From positions 69,724 to 133,723 of the forward strand of contig CALOEW010000033.1 of NCBI GenBank assembly GCA_942492445.1: a stretch of 64,000 nt of DNA, written 5' to 3'. Shown here in pieces: positions 40,674 through 50,098 of the stretch. Position 1 is the first letter of the stretch; each line of letters opens with the position of its first letter. The notes beneath the pieces were generated by a model that saw only the letters and a program-made list of their open reading frames with translations, was not told where the DNA came from and did not search any database. This DNA is from NORP240 sp942492445 (GTDB taxonomy: Bacteria; Pseudomonadota; Gammaproteobacteria; Pseudomonadales; Pseudohongiellaceae). The translations under genes were made by a program, and so were the position numbers.

Positions 40674-42868
40674 GGCAGGTCGTAATTCTGCCCCAGGGTT
40701 TTCAACAGCCTGACCTGTACGTTGTCGGTCACGTCAGCATCTGCCGCCGGTTCGAGTTTGTGGTAGTCTCCATCCGGCTGCAGCTCCCAGCTCTGGCCCT
40801 TGTCCTCCAGGTACATTGTCAGTTCTTCGATGATCCGGGAGGCATGTTTTTTTCTGAGAATGGGAAAGCAGACTTCGATGCGGTTGACGAGATTGCGTTC
40901 CATCCAGTCCGCGCTGGAACAATATACCTGTGGCGAGTTGTTTTCGAAGTAATAAACCCGTGAATGTTCCAGAAACCTCCCCACCACGGATTTGACACGT
41001 ATGTTGTCGCTGACCCCTGGAATTCCGGGCCGTAAACAGCAGACGCCGCGAACGATCAGGTCAATCTGCACTCCCGCGAGGGACGCTTCGTAAAGGGCAC
41101 GGATGATATCGGGGTCGGTCAATCCGTTGATCTTGGCGACAATTCGTGCGGCCTTACCCTTAAGGGCAATCTCCCTTTCGGCTCGAATCATTTTCAGCAG
41201 GGATTTTTTCAGTTTGAACGGGGCATGCAGCAGGGCATCGGGAGAAATTTTCTTCCCCATCCCGGTAATCTGCTGAAACACTTTGTGGGTGTCGCCGCAA
41301 AGAGTCTTGTCACAGGTAAGCAGGCTGTAATCCGTGTAGATCTGCGAATTCTTGCGGTGGTAGTTGCCGGTGCCGAGGTGTGCGTAGTACTTCGGACTGC
41401 CATTTTCCCGCCGGACAAAGAGCAGCATCTTGGCGTGGGTCTTGTACCCAAGCACGCCATAGACCACGACGGCACCTGACTCCTGCAGGATACTTGCAAA
41501 CTGAATGTTCTCCTCTTCGTCGAATCGTGCCCGCAGTTCAATGACAACAGTCACCTCCTTGCCGTTCCGGGCGGCTTCGGCAAGCGCCTCCACCAGTTCC
41601 GAAGATTCATTGGTTCGATAAAGGGTCTGCTTGATCGAAAGCACCGCCGGATCGCGGGCTGCCTGCCTGACCCAGTCGATTACCGGTACGAAGGACTGGA
41701 ACGGGTGCAGCAGCAGCTGATCTTCCTGGGATACGGCAGCGAAGATACAGCTGTCCTCCTCCAGGCAGGCCGGCACGCCGGGTGAAAATTTCGGGAAACA
41801 CAGGTCCGGTCTGTCGACCATGCCACGTATAGTCATCATACGCTGAAGGTTGACCGGCCCGTCCAGGCGGAACAGCTCTTCGTCAGCCAGGTTGAAGCGA
41901 TCAAGCAGAAAATCTGTCAGGTAATCGGGACATTCACTGGCAACTTCCAGTTTTGTGGCTGCACCAAACCGCCGCCCCGGCAGTTCTCCCTGCAGCGCGC
42001 TTGCCACGTCTTCGGTCTCCACATTGGTCATTTCCAGATCGGCATTGCGGGTAACCCGAAACTGGTGGCATTCCTTGACACGCATGCCGGGAAACAGTTC
42101 GGCGACATTTGCATGGATTATGGAGGAAAGGAAAACGAAGTTATCCCCTTCGGGAAAAATCGCCTTGGGAATCTTGATGAGCCGGGGTAGCGAACGGGGA
42201 GCCGGCACGATAGCCAGGCCGCTGTCCCGGCCGAATGCATCCTTGCCCTCCAGGGAGAGGATGAAATTCAGGCTCTTGTTCACCAGCCGCGGAAAAGGGT
42301 GTGCCGGGTCCAGGCCCAACGGGCTGATAACCGGGAGTACTTCGTCGTGGAAATAAGCGCTGGTCCATGTCTTAAGGCGGTCATCCCACTCGTCGCGGTT
42401 CAGTATGAAGATGCCCTCAGCCCGCAGGGAAGGCAGCAGGTCATCATTGAGAACCCGGTACTGGTCATCCAGCGCAGTCCTGGATATCCGGTGAATCTGT
42501 TTCAATACCTGGTCCGGGTACCTGCCGTCCGGCCCCTGTTTCTGCCGACCTGTTTCCAATTGCTTTTTCAGTCCTGACACGCGGATTTCATAGAACTCAT
42601 CCAGGTTGGAACTGAAGATAAGCAGAAACATGAGCCTTTCCAGAAGAGGATTGGCCTGGTTTTTGGATTCCGCCAGTACCCGAAGATTGAACTGCAGGTG
42701 ACTCAATTCGCGATTGTGGTAAAACTCACTGTTGCTCAGGTCCGGTGTCGAACTGTCGTCCCGTGAGGCGACGCCGCCAGGGAATCTCGGATGCTCCTCA
42801 TTGACGGCCCGCGAGAAGTCCGCGGCGGGACGTGCGGCTGACGGGGTTTCCTGATTGTGCTTGCTCAT
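40670..42868 (-). CDS. ppk: Polyphosphate kinase 1
   Basis: A 732-residue enzyme that makes polyphosphate from ATP. N domain with FYHNRELSHLQFNLRVL; head domain; two PLD-like C domains with the phospho-His in YGVLGYKTHAKMLLFVRR and HLGTGNYHRKNSQIYTD; the second C domain has SSADWMERNLVNRIEVCFP. Length fits (about 690-740). Its start is ~200 nt from the Pho box that lies before pstS on the other strand, so shared phosphate control is possible. The first ~45 residues before FYHNREL are variable and rich in Asp/Pro/Ser. Confidence 0.95.
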   Translation of the reverse strand: MSKHNQETPSAARPAADFSRAVNEEHPRFPGGVASRDDSSTPDLSNSEFYHNRELSHLQFNLRVLAESKNQANPLLERLMFLLIFSSNLDEFYEIRVSGLKKQLETGRQKQGPDGRYPDQVLKQIHRISRTALDDQYRVLNDDLLPSLRAEGIFILNRDEWDDRLKTWTSAYFHDEVLPVISPLGLDPAHPFPRLVNKSLNFILSLEGKDAFGRDSGLAIVPAPRSLPRLIKIPKAIFPEGDNFVFLSSIIHANVAELFPGMRVKECHQFRVTRNADLEMTNVETEDVASALQGELPGRRFGAATKLEVASECPDYLTDFLLDRFNLADEELFRLDGPVNLQRMMTIRGMVDRPDLCFPKFSPGVPACLEEDSCIFAAVSQEDQLLLHPFQSFVPVIDWVRQAARDPAVLSIKQTLYRTNESSELVEALAEAARNGKEVTVVIELRARFDEEENIQFASILQESGAVVVYGVLGYKTHAKMLLFVRRENGSPKYYAHLGTGNYHRKNSQIYTDYSLLTCDKTLCGDTHKVFQQITGMGKKISPDALLHAPFKLKKSLLKMIRAEREIALKGKAARIVAKINGLTDPDIIRALYEASLAGVQIDLIVRGVCCLRPGIPGVSDNIRVKSVVGRFLEHSRVYYFENNSPQVYCSSADWMERNLVNRIEVCFPILRKKHASRIIEELTMYLEDKGQSWELQPDGDYHKLEPAADADVTDNVQVRLLKTLGQNYDLP

Positions 42869-43065
42869 ACTCTAAGTCCGGGACTCCATAGCCTGGAACT
42901 GCTGGCAATACCACCGTGGCCGGCAGGCGCGAAACCAAGGATGCATCAGTATCGGCACCGGTCTCGTGGCAATGGGGATCTGGCGTGACAGAGAAGTCAG
43001 CCTACCACAGCATCAGGTAAATTTCGCGGTACGCTTCGAACATTCGGCACCGGTATTTGTTACCG

Positions 43066-43087
43066 CTTTGTCATATATCTGCAATAA
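43066..43087 (+). promoter_or_regulatory. Pho box upstream of pstS
   Basis: TTGTCAT-ATAT-CTGCAAT gives two 7-mers of the CTGTCAT type with a 4-nt spacer (11-nt period), the PhoB site pattern. It sits ~65 nt before the pstS start and also faces the ppk gene. Confidence 0.8.
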
Positions 43088-43150
43088 TTCGCCCCTATAG
43101 TGAGGGGCGGTCATTTCAGGCCCCGATCACGAACACCTCTGGAGAACAGC

Positions 43151-44125
43151 ATGAACCCGCTTCGCGCATTGAAATTTTCCAGCCTGCTGGCTGTCGTTAC
43201 CTGGTGCAGTGCCGGCCTGGCACAGGATGTTGACCCTGCTCTGCCCGTGTATGAAAGGGTAGGTGGCATAGCGGGAAATCTGTCCAGCGTTGGTTCCGAT
43301 ACCCTGGCCAATCTGATGACTCTGTGGGCTGAGGAGTTCAACCGGGCATACCCCAATGTGAATATTCAGATTCAGGCGGCAGGGTCCTCGACCGCGCCGC
43401 CTGCGTTAACCGAGCGCACTTCCAATTTCGGTCCGATGAGCAGGGAGATGCGCGACAATGAAATCGAAGCGTTCGAGACCCGTCTGGGTTACCGTCCCAC
43501 GGCCATCCCCGTCGCCATTGATGCGCTCGCCGTATTCGTGCACAAGGACAACCCCCTGGAGGGCCTCACCCTGGCACAGGTAGACGCGATTTTTTCTTCC
43601 ACATTACGCTGCGGGTTCGACCACAGGGTTACCACGTGGGGGCAGGTCGGCCTGACCGGACCCTGGCAACGCCGTGATATTCAGTTGTTTGGTCGCAACT
43701 CGGTTTCCGGAACCTACGGTTACTTCAAGGAGACTGCCCTGTGTGAGGGTGATTTCAAAAACAATGTCAACGAGCAGCCCGGTTCCGCATCGGTGGTACA
43801 ATCTGTGAGCACTTCCATCAATGCGGTAGGCTACTCGGGAATCGGCTACCGGACTTCGAGCGTCAGGACTGTCCCTCTGGCCCGTTATGAAAACAGCGAT
43901 TTCTTCGATGCCACACCGGAAAACGCGATATCCGGCAATTACCCGCTGGCACGATTTTTGTGGGTCTATGTAAACAAGGCCCCCAACCAGCCGCTGGCGC
44001 CTCTGGAGCGCGAATTTATCAAACTGGTGTTGTCCCAGACTGGCCAGGATGTGGTCATAAAAGACGGTTATATTCCACTTCCGGTGCAGGTCGTCGAGGC
44101 CACAATGAGAAATCTTGGCATGTAG
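43151..44125 (+). CDS. pstS: Phosphate ABC transporter, periplasmic phosphate-binding protein
   Basis: A 324-residue exported binding protein. The signal peptide ends at SAGLAQ. Phosphate-loop marks: VGSDTLANLM, AGSSTAPPAL, GPMSREM, VSGTYGYFKE, YSGIGYR. It belongs to the longer proteobacterial PstS type (the 'PstS family' with GRNSVSGTYG). ATG 43151 follows GGAGAA and begins the signal peptide; an earlier in-frame codon at 43100 is not used. It is preceded by a Pho box and followed by a hairpin at 44162-44187 before pstC. Confidence 0.93.
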   Translation: MNPLRALKFSSLLAVVTWCSAGLAQDVDPALPVYERVGGIAGNLSSVGSDTLANLMTLWAEEFNRAYPNVNIQIQAAGSSTAPPALTERTSNFGPMSREMRDNEIEAFETRLGYRPTAIPVAIDALAVFVHKDNPLEGLTLAQVDAIFSSTLRCGFDHRVTTWGQVGLTGPWQRRDIQLFGRNSVSGTYGYFKETALCEGDFKNNVNEQPGSASVVQSVSTSINAVGYSGIGYRTSSVRTVPLARYENSDFFDATPENAISGNYPLARFLWVYVNKAPNQPLAPLEREFIKLVLSQTGQDVVIKDGYIPLPVQVVEATMRNLGM

Positions 44126-44161
44126 CCGGGACTTTGCTGCTGAGGTAAAATCCGCCCGCAA

Positions 44162-44187
44162 GAATCAGCTCCGCTCGGAGCTGATTC
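44162..44187 (+). terminator. Hairpin between pstS and pstC
   Basis: An 11-bp perfect stem (44162-44172 with 44177-44187) and 4-nt loop, then GTTTG, only a weak U-tract. It could act as an attenuator or 3' stabiliser, giving more PstS than transporter subunits, as is usual for pst operons. Confidence 0.6.
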
Positions 44188-44299
44188 GTTTGTACCGGCC
44201 GGAAAATAGCAAGTTACAACAAGCGGGGCAGTTGATTTCAGGCGATTGGGGCCAGCGCCCGACGCCGACAGCCTCCCGTGGATGAGGCGACTACTGACG

Positions 44300-46642
44300 A
44301 TGAGTGAAACCAGCGACGGGCGGGATGCCAACAGGCAAACTGCCCCCCCCGGAACGCAGGATGCGGAACTGGAGAAGATTCTGGCGCGACAGTCGTTCAG
44401 ACGGCGCCTGCGCTACTTCAATGACCAGCTTGCCAGGGTCTCCATCGCCGCCGGGGGTGTCGGTGTCATCATTGCCATCCTGCTGATCTTCGTGTACCTG
44501 CTTTTTGAAGTCATTCCTCTGTTTCAGCGTGCTGAAGTAAAGCATCTGGCGGAATACCGTCTGCAGGGTGCCGATGATGCCGCGCTGCTGCATCTCGCCG
44601 TCGAGGAACAATCAGAAGTCGGGATGCGGCTGGATGAAAAAGGCGTGATCACCTTTTTCGGGGTGGCTGATGGCTCACTGATTGAACGGCGACAATTGGC
44701 AGTGCCTGCCGGTGCATCGGTCACCGGGTTTGCACTGGCGTCAGAAGAAAGTGGTCTTTTTGCCCTGGGGTTCAGCAGCGGCACGGCGCTGATTGCACAG
44801 TACAGTTTCCAGACCCGCTTCCGCCAGGACGATACCAGGGAAATTGTCCCGGCCATCAACTACCCCTTCGGTGAAGACCACTTTGTCCTTTTTGACAGCA
44901 GTCCGATCAGTCGGCTTGCCATCAGCGAAAGGTCGGATATCCTGCTGCTGGCGGCCGTGAATGCCGCCGGCAGTACCAATGTCATTCGCATCACTCAGCA
45001 GCGTAACCTGTTCTCGTCTTTTAATCTGGGAGGCGGGGCACCCGAATTCGAGGTTGAATCCCTGTCGCTGTCCATCACTCTTGGCGACGTGAACCAGCTC
45101 TTTATCGATGGTAACCAGCGCTGGATGTATTTCATCACAGCAGGCGGCCGACTCAGCCTGGTGGACCTGCGGCCGGCACTCAGGGGTCAGGCATCGAGTA
45201 TTTCTCAAGTACTGGAACTGGTGGCGGAGGGGCAGCGGCCCACCAGGATTGCGTTGCTGCTGGGGGATATTTCCCTGCTCGTCGCCGACGATGCCGGCAA
45301 CGTGTCGCAATGGTTGCTGATTCCCGAGAGTGAGGGGCAGACTTCCCTGCGACAGGTGCGAAAATTCGAAGTGGGAGAAAGCCCCGTTATCGCACTGTCA
45401 CCGGAACAACGTCGTAAGAATTTTGTGGTCGCCGATGCTGACGGTCACGTCGGTCTGTACAACACAACGGCGCACCGGGAAGCCTACAATGCACCACTGT
45501 TTGACGAAGTGCCGGAGGCGCTGGCAATTTCTCCTCGAGGCGATACTCTCGTTGCAGAACTGGGCAACGGGCGGCTTTCGGTCTGGGATGTGCACAACGA
45601 ACATCCCGAAGTCTCCTGGTCGGCTTTATGGACCAAAGTCTGGTACGAAAGCTACAGCGAGCCCGCCTATATCTGGCAATCGTCGGCTGCCAATAACGAT
45701 TTCGAACCCAAGTACAGTCTGGTGCCGCTGGCATTCGGCACACTGAAAGCAGCGTTTTATGCCATGCTGTTGGCGACACCGCTGGCAATCTGCGGAGCGA
45801 TATTCACGGGCTATTTCATGGTGCCCGTCATGCGCCAACAGGTTAAGCCCCTGATCGAACTGATGGCCGCGATGCCTACCGTGGTACTGGGATTCCTCGC
45901 CGGGTTGTGGCTGGCACCCTTTGTGGAAAGCAACCTGCTGGGCGTGTTCAGTGTGCTGGTCGTCCTGCCGCTGGGAATTCTGACCGCAAGTTTCGGCTGG
46001 GCACAGCTTCCAGATTCCATCCGCCACCGCATCCCCGATGGGTGGGAATCAGCCCTGCTGATGCCGGTAGTCGTGTTGCTGACTTATCTGAGTTTCAGCT
46101 TTTCCACCGCCATCGAAAATCTGTTTTTCGCCGGCGACATGCGTAGCTGGATTACCAACGATCTGGGCATCACCTACGATCAGCGTAACGCCATGATCGT
46201 GGGACTGGCCATGGGATTTGCCGTAATTCCCACCATATTTTCTATCGCCGAAGATGCCGTATTCACTGTCCCCCGGCACTTGAGCTATGGCTCACTGGCG
46301 CTTGGCGCGACTCCCTGGCAGACAATGTACCGGGTGGTGCTGCCCACAGCCAGCCCGGGGATTTTTTCCGGCGTGATGATCGGATTCGGGCGGGCGGTTG
46401 GAGAAACCATGATCGTGTTGATGGCAACCGGCAACACACCCATCATGGATATCAACATCTTTGAGGGCATGCGCACTCTTGCCGCCAACATCGCGGTGGA
46501 GGTCCCGGAATCCGAAGTGGACAGTACGCACTACCGGATCCTTTTTCTGACTGCCCTGGTTCTGTTCTTATTTACCTTTGTATTCAACACCTTCGCTGAG
46601 ATAGTCCGGCAGCGACTACGCAACAAGTACAGTACGATATGA
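44300..46642 (+). CDS. pstC: Phosphate ABC transporter permease PstC, long form with extra periplasmic domain
   Basis: A 780-residue permease, over twice the E. coli length. TM1 is at about 60-80. Then comes a ~370-residue extracytoplasmic domain with repeated strand units, for example LAISPRGDTLVAELGNGRLSVWDV, resembling a WD40-like beta-propeller. The permease core follows from about residue 500: FGTLKAAFYAMLLATPLAI, LPAMPT-like AAMPTVVLGF, and the EAA loop ALGATPWQTMYRVVLP. ATG 44300 is taken; ATG 44282 is possible. Its stop overlaps the pstA start (ATGA). Confidence 0.9.
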   Translation: MSETSDGRDANRQTAPPGTQDAELEKILARQSFRRRLRYFNDQLARVSIAAGGVGVIIAILLIFVYLLFEVIPLFQRAEVKHLAEYRLQGADDAALLHLAVEEQSEVGMRLDEKGVITFFGVADGSLIERRQLAVPAGASVTGFALASEESGLFALGFSSGTALIAQYSFQTRFRQDDTREIVPAINYPFGEDHFVLFDSSPISRLAISERSDILLLAAVNAAGSTNVIRITQQRNLFSSFNLGGGAPEFEVESLSLSITLGDVNQLFIDGNQRWMYFITAGGRLSLVDLRPALRGQASSISQVLELVAEGQRPTRIALLLGDISLLVADDAGNVSQWLLIPESEGQTSLRQVRKFEVGESPVIALSPEQRRKNFVVADADGHVGLYNTTAHREAYNAPLFDEVPEALAISPRGDTLVAELGNGRLSVWDVHNEHPEVSWSALWTKVWYESYSEPAYIWQSSAANNDFEPKYSLVPLAFGTLKAAFYAMLLATPLAICGAIFTGYFMVPVMRQQVKPLIELMAAMPTVVLGFLAGLWLAPFVESNLLGVFSVLVVLPLGILTASFGWAQLPDSIRHRIPDGWESALLMPVVVLLTYLSFSFSTAIENLFFAGDMRSWITNDLGITYDQRNAMIVGLAMGFAVIPTIFSIAEDAVFTVPRHLSYGSLALGATPWQTMYRVVLPTASPGIFSGVMIGFGRAVGETMIVLMATGNTPIMDINIFEGMRTLAANIAVEVPESEVDSTHYRILFLTALVLFLFTFVFNTFAEIVRQRLRNKYSTI

Positions 46643-48330
46643 AGCAACGCCTGCAACGCTGGATAAAATCCGGTTCTCCCTGGATCTGGTTTAATGCCGG
46701 AGCGGTGACCATCAGTCTGGTAATGGTCATCGGTCTGCTGCTGTTGCTGGCGGTCCGGGGGATGGTGCATTTCTGGCCCTCGGACGTGGTCCTGGCGTCC
46801 TACACCGTGCCTACAGCCGGTGGTGAACCCCAGACCGTCCGGATCATGGGCGAGATGGTTGAGAACGAGATAATTCCCGCCAGCCAGATAATCGCCTCGG
46901 GAATACCGGTGGCGGAGAATACGTCCGGATACGAGCGAACCCTGCTGAAACTGGGCAATCGCGACCTGACCGGTGCGGATTTTCGCTGGGTGCTCAACGA
47001 TTTTATTCATGATGTCGGTTACCCGTCTCATGCGGTGGTCCTGGAGCGATTCGAATGGGGTAATTTTTACGGGTTTTTACGCGGAATTCTGCAGGATGGC
47101 GAGCCGGTGTCGAGCAGTGGCGACGTTGCTGACGACACGCTCTGGCAGGAGTTCAGGACGCGCCTGCAGCGGGCGCTGCAGCTGCATGAAGAGATTGTCG
47201 AGCTGGAAAATGACGGGATCGGCAGCATCAACTACCAGATGGAAAGGCTGCGCCTTGCTGAGCGGAGCCTGGAACTGGAGGACGAAGCCAGCCCGCAGGC
47301 GCTCACCGAACTGGCGCGACAGCGGGAGGAACTGGATAGCGAATACGCCATCCTACAGGCGCAACTGGTGCAACTTTACAACCAGGTTAACCGGGATACG
47401 GTGGAATTCGAGACCGTCGACGGGCAACTGACGGAATTCAACATCGGCGACGTGGTTCGTGCCTACCGACCCAATGACCTCGGAGTGGTCCAGAAGCTGG
47501 GAATTTATTCCGGAAAACTCTGGGAGTTTCTGTCGCAGGAGCCTCGTGAGGCCAATACCGAGGGGGGCATCTATCCGGCTATATTCGGTACCGTCATGAT
47601 GGTTATGCTGATGTCGGTTTTCGTCACGCCTTTCGGGGTGGTTGCCGCGGTTTACCTGCGGGAATACGCCCGGCAGGGTATTCTTACCAGAACGATAAGG
47701 ATCGCCGTCAACAACCTCGCCGGCGTACCCTCGATTGTGTACGGAGTTTTCGGTCTCGGCTTCTTTATTTATTTTGTAGGCGCCGAGATCGACCAGGCGT
47801 TCTACCCGGAAGCGTTACCCGCCCCGACGTTCGGCACGCCCGGTTTGTTATGGGCCTCACTGACACTGGCACTGCTGACGGTGCCGGTGGTCATCGTGGC
47901 CACTGAGGAGGGCCTGGCAAGGATACCGCGGAGTGTGCGGGAGGGCAGCCTGGCACTGGGAGCAACCAAGTTTGAGACACTCTGGCGTGTGGTGCTGCCC
48001 ATGGCAAGCCCGGCGATGATGACGGGGCTGATCCTGGCGGTGGCCAGAGCAGCAGGGGAAGTCGCACCGTTGATGCTGGTGGGAGTCGTGAAGCTGGCCC
48101 CGTCATTACCGTTGGATGGCAATTATCCTTATCTGCATCTGGATCAGAAGTTCATGCACCTGGGCTTCCATATCTACGACGTGGGATTTCAAAGTCCCAA
48201 TGTCGAAGCAGCCCGGCCGCTGGTGTACGCCACCGCCCTGTTGCTGGTGATTGTTATTGCGATTTTGAACCTGAGCGCGGTATCGATTCGAAATCGATTG
48301 CGGGAACGATACAAGTCACTTGACATGTGA
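46639..48330 (+). CDS. pstA: Phosphate ABC transporter permease PstA, long form
   Basis: A 563-residue permease. TM1 lies near 20-40; an extra ~280-residue extracytoplasmic region follows, containing a long heptad-like stretch (LHEEIVELENDGIGSINYQ... LAEQ-type Glu/Leu-rich, about 180-260) predicted as coiled coil. The permease core starts near 310 (FGTVMMVMLMSVFVTPFGVVAAVYL), with the EAA loop SLALGATKFETLWRVVLP. Both PstC and PstA extensions face the periplasm, so they may contact each other or PstS. It overlaps pstC at the start and precedes pstB by 31 nt. Confidence 0.9.
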   Translation: MKQRLQRWIKSGSPWIWFNAGAVTISLVMVIGLLLLLAVRGMVHFWPSDVVLASYTVPTAGGEPQTVRIMGEMVENEIIPASQIIASGIPVAENTSGYERTLLKLGNRDLTGADFRWVLNDFIHDVGYPSHAVVLERFEWGNFYGFLRGILQDGEPVSSSGDVADDTLWQEFRTRLQRALQLHEEIVELENDGIGSINYQMERLRLAERSLELEDEASPQALTELARQREELDSEYAILQAQLVQLYNQVNRDTVEFETVDGQLTEFNIGDVVRAYRPNDLGVVQKLGIYSGKLWEFLSQEPREANTEGGIYPAIFGTVMMVMLMSVFVTPFGVVAAVYLREYARQGILTRTIRIAVNNLAGVPSIVYGVFGLGFFIYFVGAEIDQAFYPEALPAPTFGTPGLLWASLTLALLTVPVVIVATEEGLARIPRSVREGSLALGATKFETLWRVVLPMASPAMMTGLILAVARAAGEVAPLMLVGVVKLAPSLPLDGNYPYLHLDQKFMHLGFHIYDVGFQSPNVEAARPLVYATALLLVIVIAILNLSAVSIRNRLRERYKSLDM

Positions 48331-48361
48331 GCGCAGAGAAATATCTGGACTAGGCTGAGGA

Positions 48362-49210
48362 ATGGGCGAATTTGCGATGAATGGACAAATTGAATCCAAG
48401 ACTGTGGATGTTTCACAGGCGGTGAAGAAAAGTACCGGAGAAAGGTTTGAGTCCCTTGAGGAATGTCTGGCGGTCAGAAATCTGGACCTGTTCTATGGTG
48501 ACAAGCAGGCACTGAATGAAATCAATCTGTCCATTCCACGAAAGCGGGTTACTGCGTTTATCGGACCCAGTGGTTGCGGCAAGTCGACATTGCTGCGGTG
48601 TTTCAACCGTATGAATGATCTGGTGGATGGCTGCGTCATCAAAGGCGGGATCGAATTGGACGGTATGGACATTTACCAGAAATCGGTCGATGTGGCGGAC
48701 CTGCGGCGAAGGGTAGGGATGGTTTTTCAGAAACCGAATCCGTTTCCCAAGTCTATCTACGAAAATGTCGCCTATGGGCTGCGTATTCAAGGGGTCAACA
48801 AGCGTAGAGTTCTTGACGAAGTGGTAGAAAAATCACTGCGCGCCGCGGCACTCTGGGAGGAGGTTCGGGACCGGCTCCACGACAGTGCGCTGGGGCTTTC
48901 CGGCGGACAACAGCAAAGGCTGGTGATTGCCAGAACTGTCGCAGTGGAGCCGGAAGTGTTGTTGCTGGACGAACCCGCATCGGCACTGGACCCTATCTCA
49001 ACACTGAAAATCGAAGAGCTGATCAATCAGTTAAAAACCAATTACACTATCGTCATCGTAACCCACAACATGCAGCAGGCGGCCAGGGTGTCTGACTTCA
49101 CGGCGTTCATGTACCTTGGCAACATGGTCGAATTTGACAAAACAGATAATATTTTTACCAATCCTGCCGAAAAGCAAACTGAGGACTACATAACAGGTCG
49201 ATATGGATAA
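48362..49210 (+). CDS. pstB: Phosphate ABC transporter ATP-binding protein
   Basis: A 282-residue ATPase. Walker A GPSGCGKST, Q-loop MVFQKPNPFPKSI, signature LSGGQQQRL, Walker B VLLLDEPASALD and the switch His in VTHNMQ. The N-terminus is ~25 residues longer than average. The first ATG (48362) has GAGGA only 1-2 nt before it, so the ATG at 48377 is a fair alternative start. Energises PstCA. Confidence 0.95.
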   Translation: MGEFAMNGQIESKTVDVSQAVKKSTGERFESLEECLAVRNLDLFYGDKQALNEINLSIPRKRVTAFIGPSGCGKSTLLRCFNRMNDLVDGCVIKGGIELDGMDIYQKSVDVADLRRRVGMVFQKPNPFPKSIYENVAYGLRIQGVNKRRVLDEVVEKSLRAAALWEEVRDRLHDSALGLSGGQQQRLVIARTVAVEPEVLLLDEPASALDPISTLKIEELINQLKTNYTIVIVTHNMQQAARVSDFTAFMYLGNMVEFDKTDNIFTNPAEKQTEDYITGRYG

Positions 49211-49251
49211 ACTGTGTAATATATGGCCTGGAAAGCGGTCCTATTAACTTG

Positions 49252-49300
49252 GAAACATCCGAACAGGGTCCGCAGTGCCGCGACCCTGTTCGGATGTTTC
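49252..49300. promoter_or_regulatory. Perfect 19-bp hairpin between pstB and phoU
   Basis: 49252-49270 and 49282-49300 are exact reverse complements around an 11-nt GC-rich loop. No T run follows, so it does not look like a simple terminator. It could slow RNA decay, separate phoU expression from pst, or be a protein target. Confidence 0.7.
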
Positions 49301-49355
49301 ATCGTATCAGTAACGACCGGCAGCCTTACAGCCTGCCGGTCAGGAAATATTCTCT

Positions 49356-50054
49356 ATGATCCAGGAAGTGGAAAACCATAGTCATCATATCTCGCGTCAG
49401 TTCAATATTGAACTGGAAGACGTGAAGACCCGCATGCTCGAGATGGGCGGTAGCGTGGAAAGGCAGTTACATGACGCCATTGCTTCGCTCACCAATCTCG
49501 ACAGTGAGCTGGCCCAACGCGTCCGGGACCAGGACAGTCAGATCGATTCTCTGGAAGTTTCCATTGACTCGCAATGCAGCCGGATCCTGGCACTTCGACA
49601 ACCTGCGGCAAGTGACCTGAGGTTGATTCTGGCCATCATCAAGACAATCCGCGACCTGGAGCGGATTGGTGACGAGTCAAGCAAGATCGCCAAAATGGCT
49701 ATCCAGCTCAGCCAGGACGGCGACCTGCCCAGGGGCATCGGTGAGATTCAGCACATTGGTGAGCAGGTATGCCACATGGTTCACAATGCACTGGACGCCT
49801 TTGCCCGCTACGACACCATTTCAGCGGTTGCGGTAACCGACGAGGACGAGGATGTGGATGAGCAGTACAGTACTGCTATCCGGGTCATGGTTGACTGGAT
49901 GCAGGAAGAGCCCGCCAAGATTGATCGATTCCTCAACCTGATCTGGGCCTTACGGGCCCTGGAGCGAATCGGCGACCACGCCAAGAATATTTCCGAGCAC
50001 ATCCTGTACGTGGTGCGTGGCACCGACGTCAGGCATGGGGGACTTTCCAGATAA
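49356..50054 (+). CDS. phoU: Phosphate signalling protein PhoU
   Basis: A 232-residue all-helical protein with two three-helix repeats. Metal-cluster motifs EIVIKTIRDLERIGDESSKIA-type (ILAIIKTIRDLERIGDE) and LNLIWALRALERIGDHAKNI are present, one per repeat. It represses PhoR signalling when phosphate is plentiful. It closes the pst cluster, 145 nt after pstB. Confidence 0.95.
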   Translation: MIQEVENHSHHISRQFNIELEDVKTRMLEMGGSVERQLHDAIASLTNLDSELAQRVRDQDSQIDSLEVSIDSQCSRILALRQPAASDLRLILAIIKTIRDLERIGDESSKIAKMAIQLSQDGDLPRGIGEIQHIGEQVCHMVHNALDAFARYDTISAVAVTDEDEDVDEQYSTAIRVMVDWMQEEPAKIDRFLNLIWALRALERIGDHAKNISEHILYVVRGTDVRHGGLSR

Positions 50055-50098
50055 ACCCCCAGGCTCACTGACCCGGCTCATCCCTGCCGGCCGCGTCG

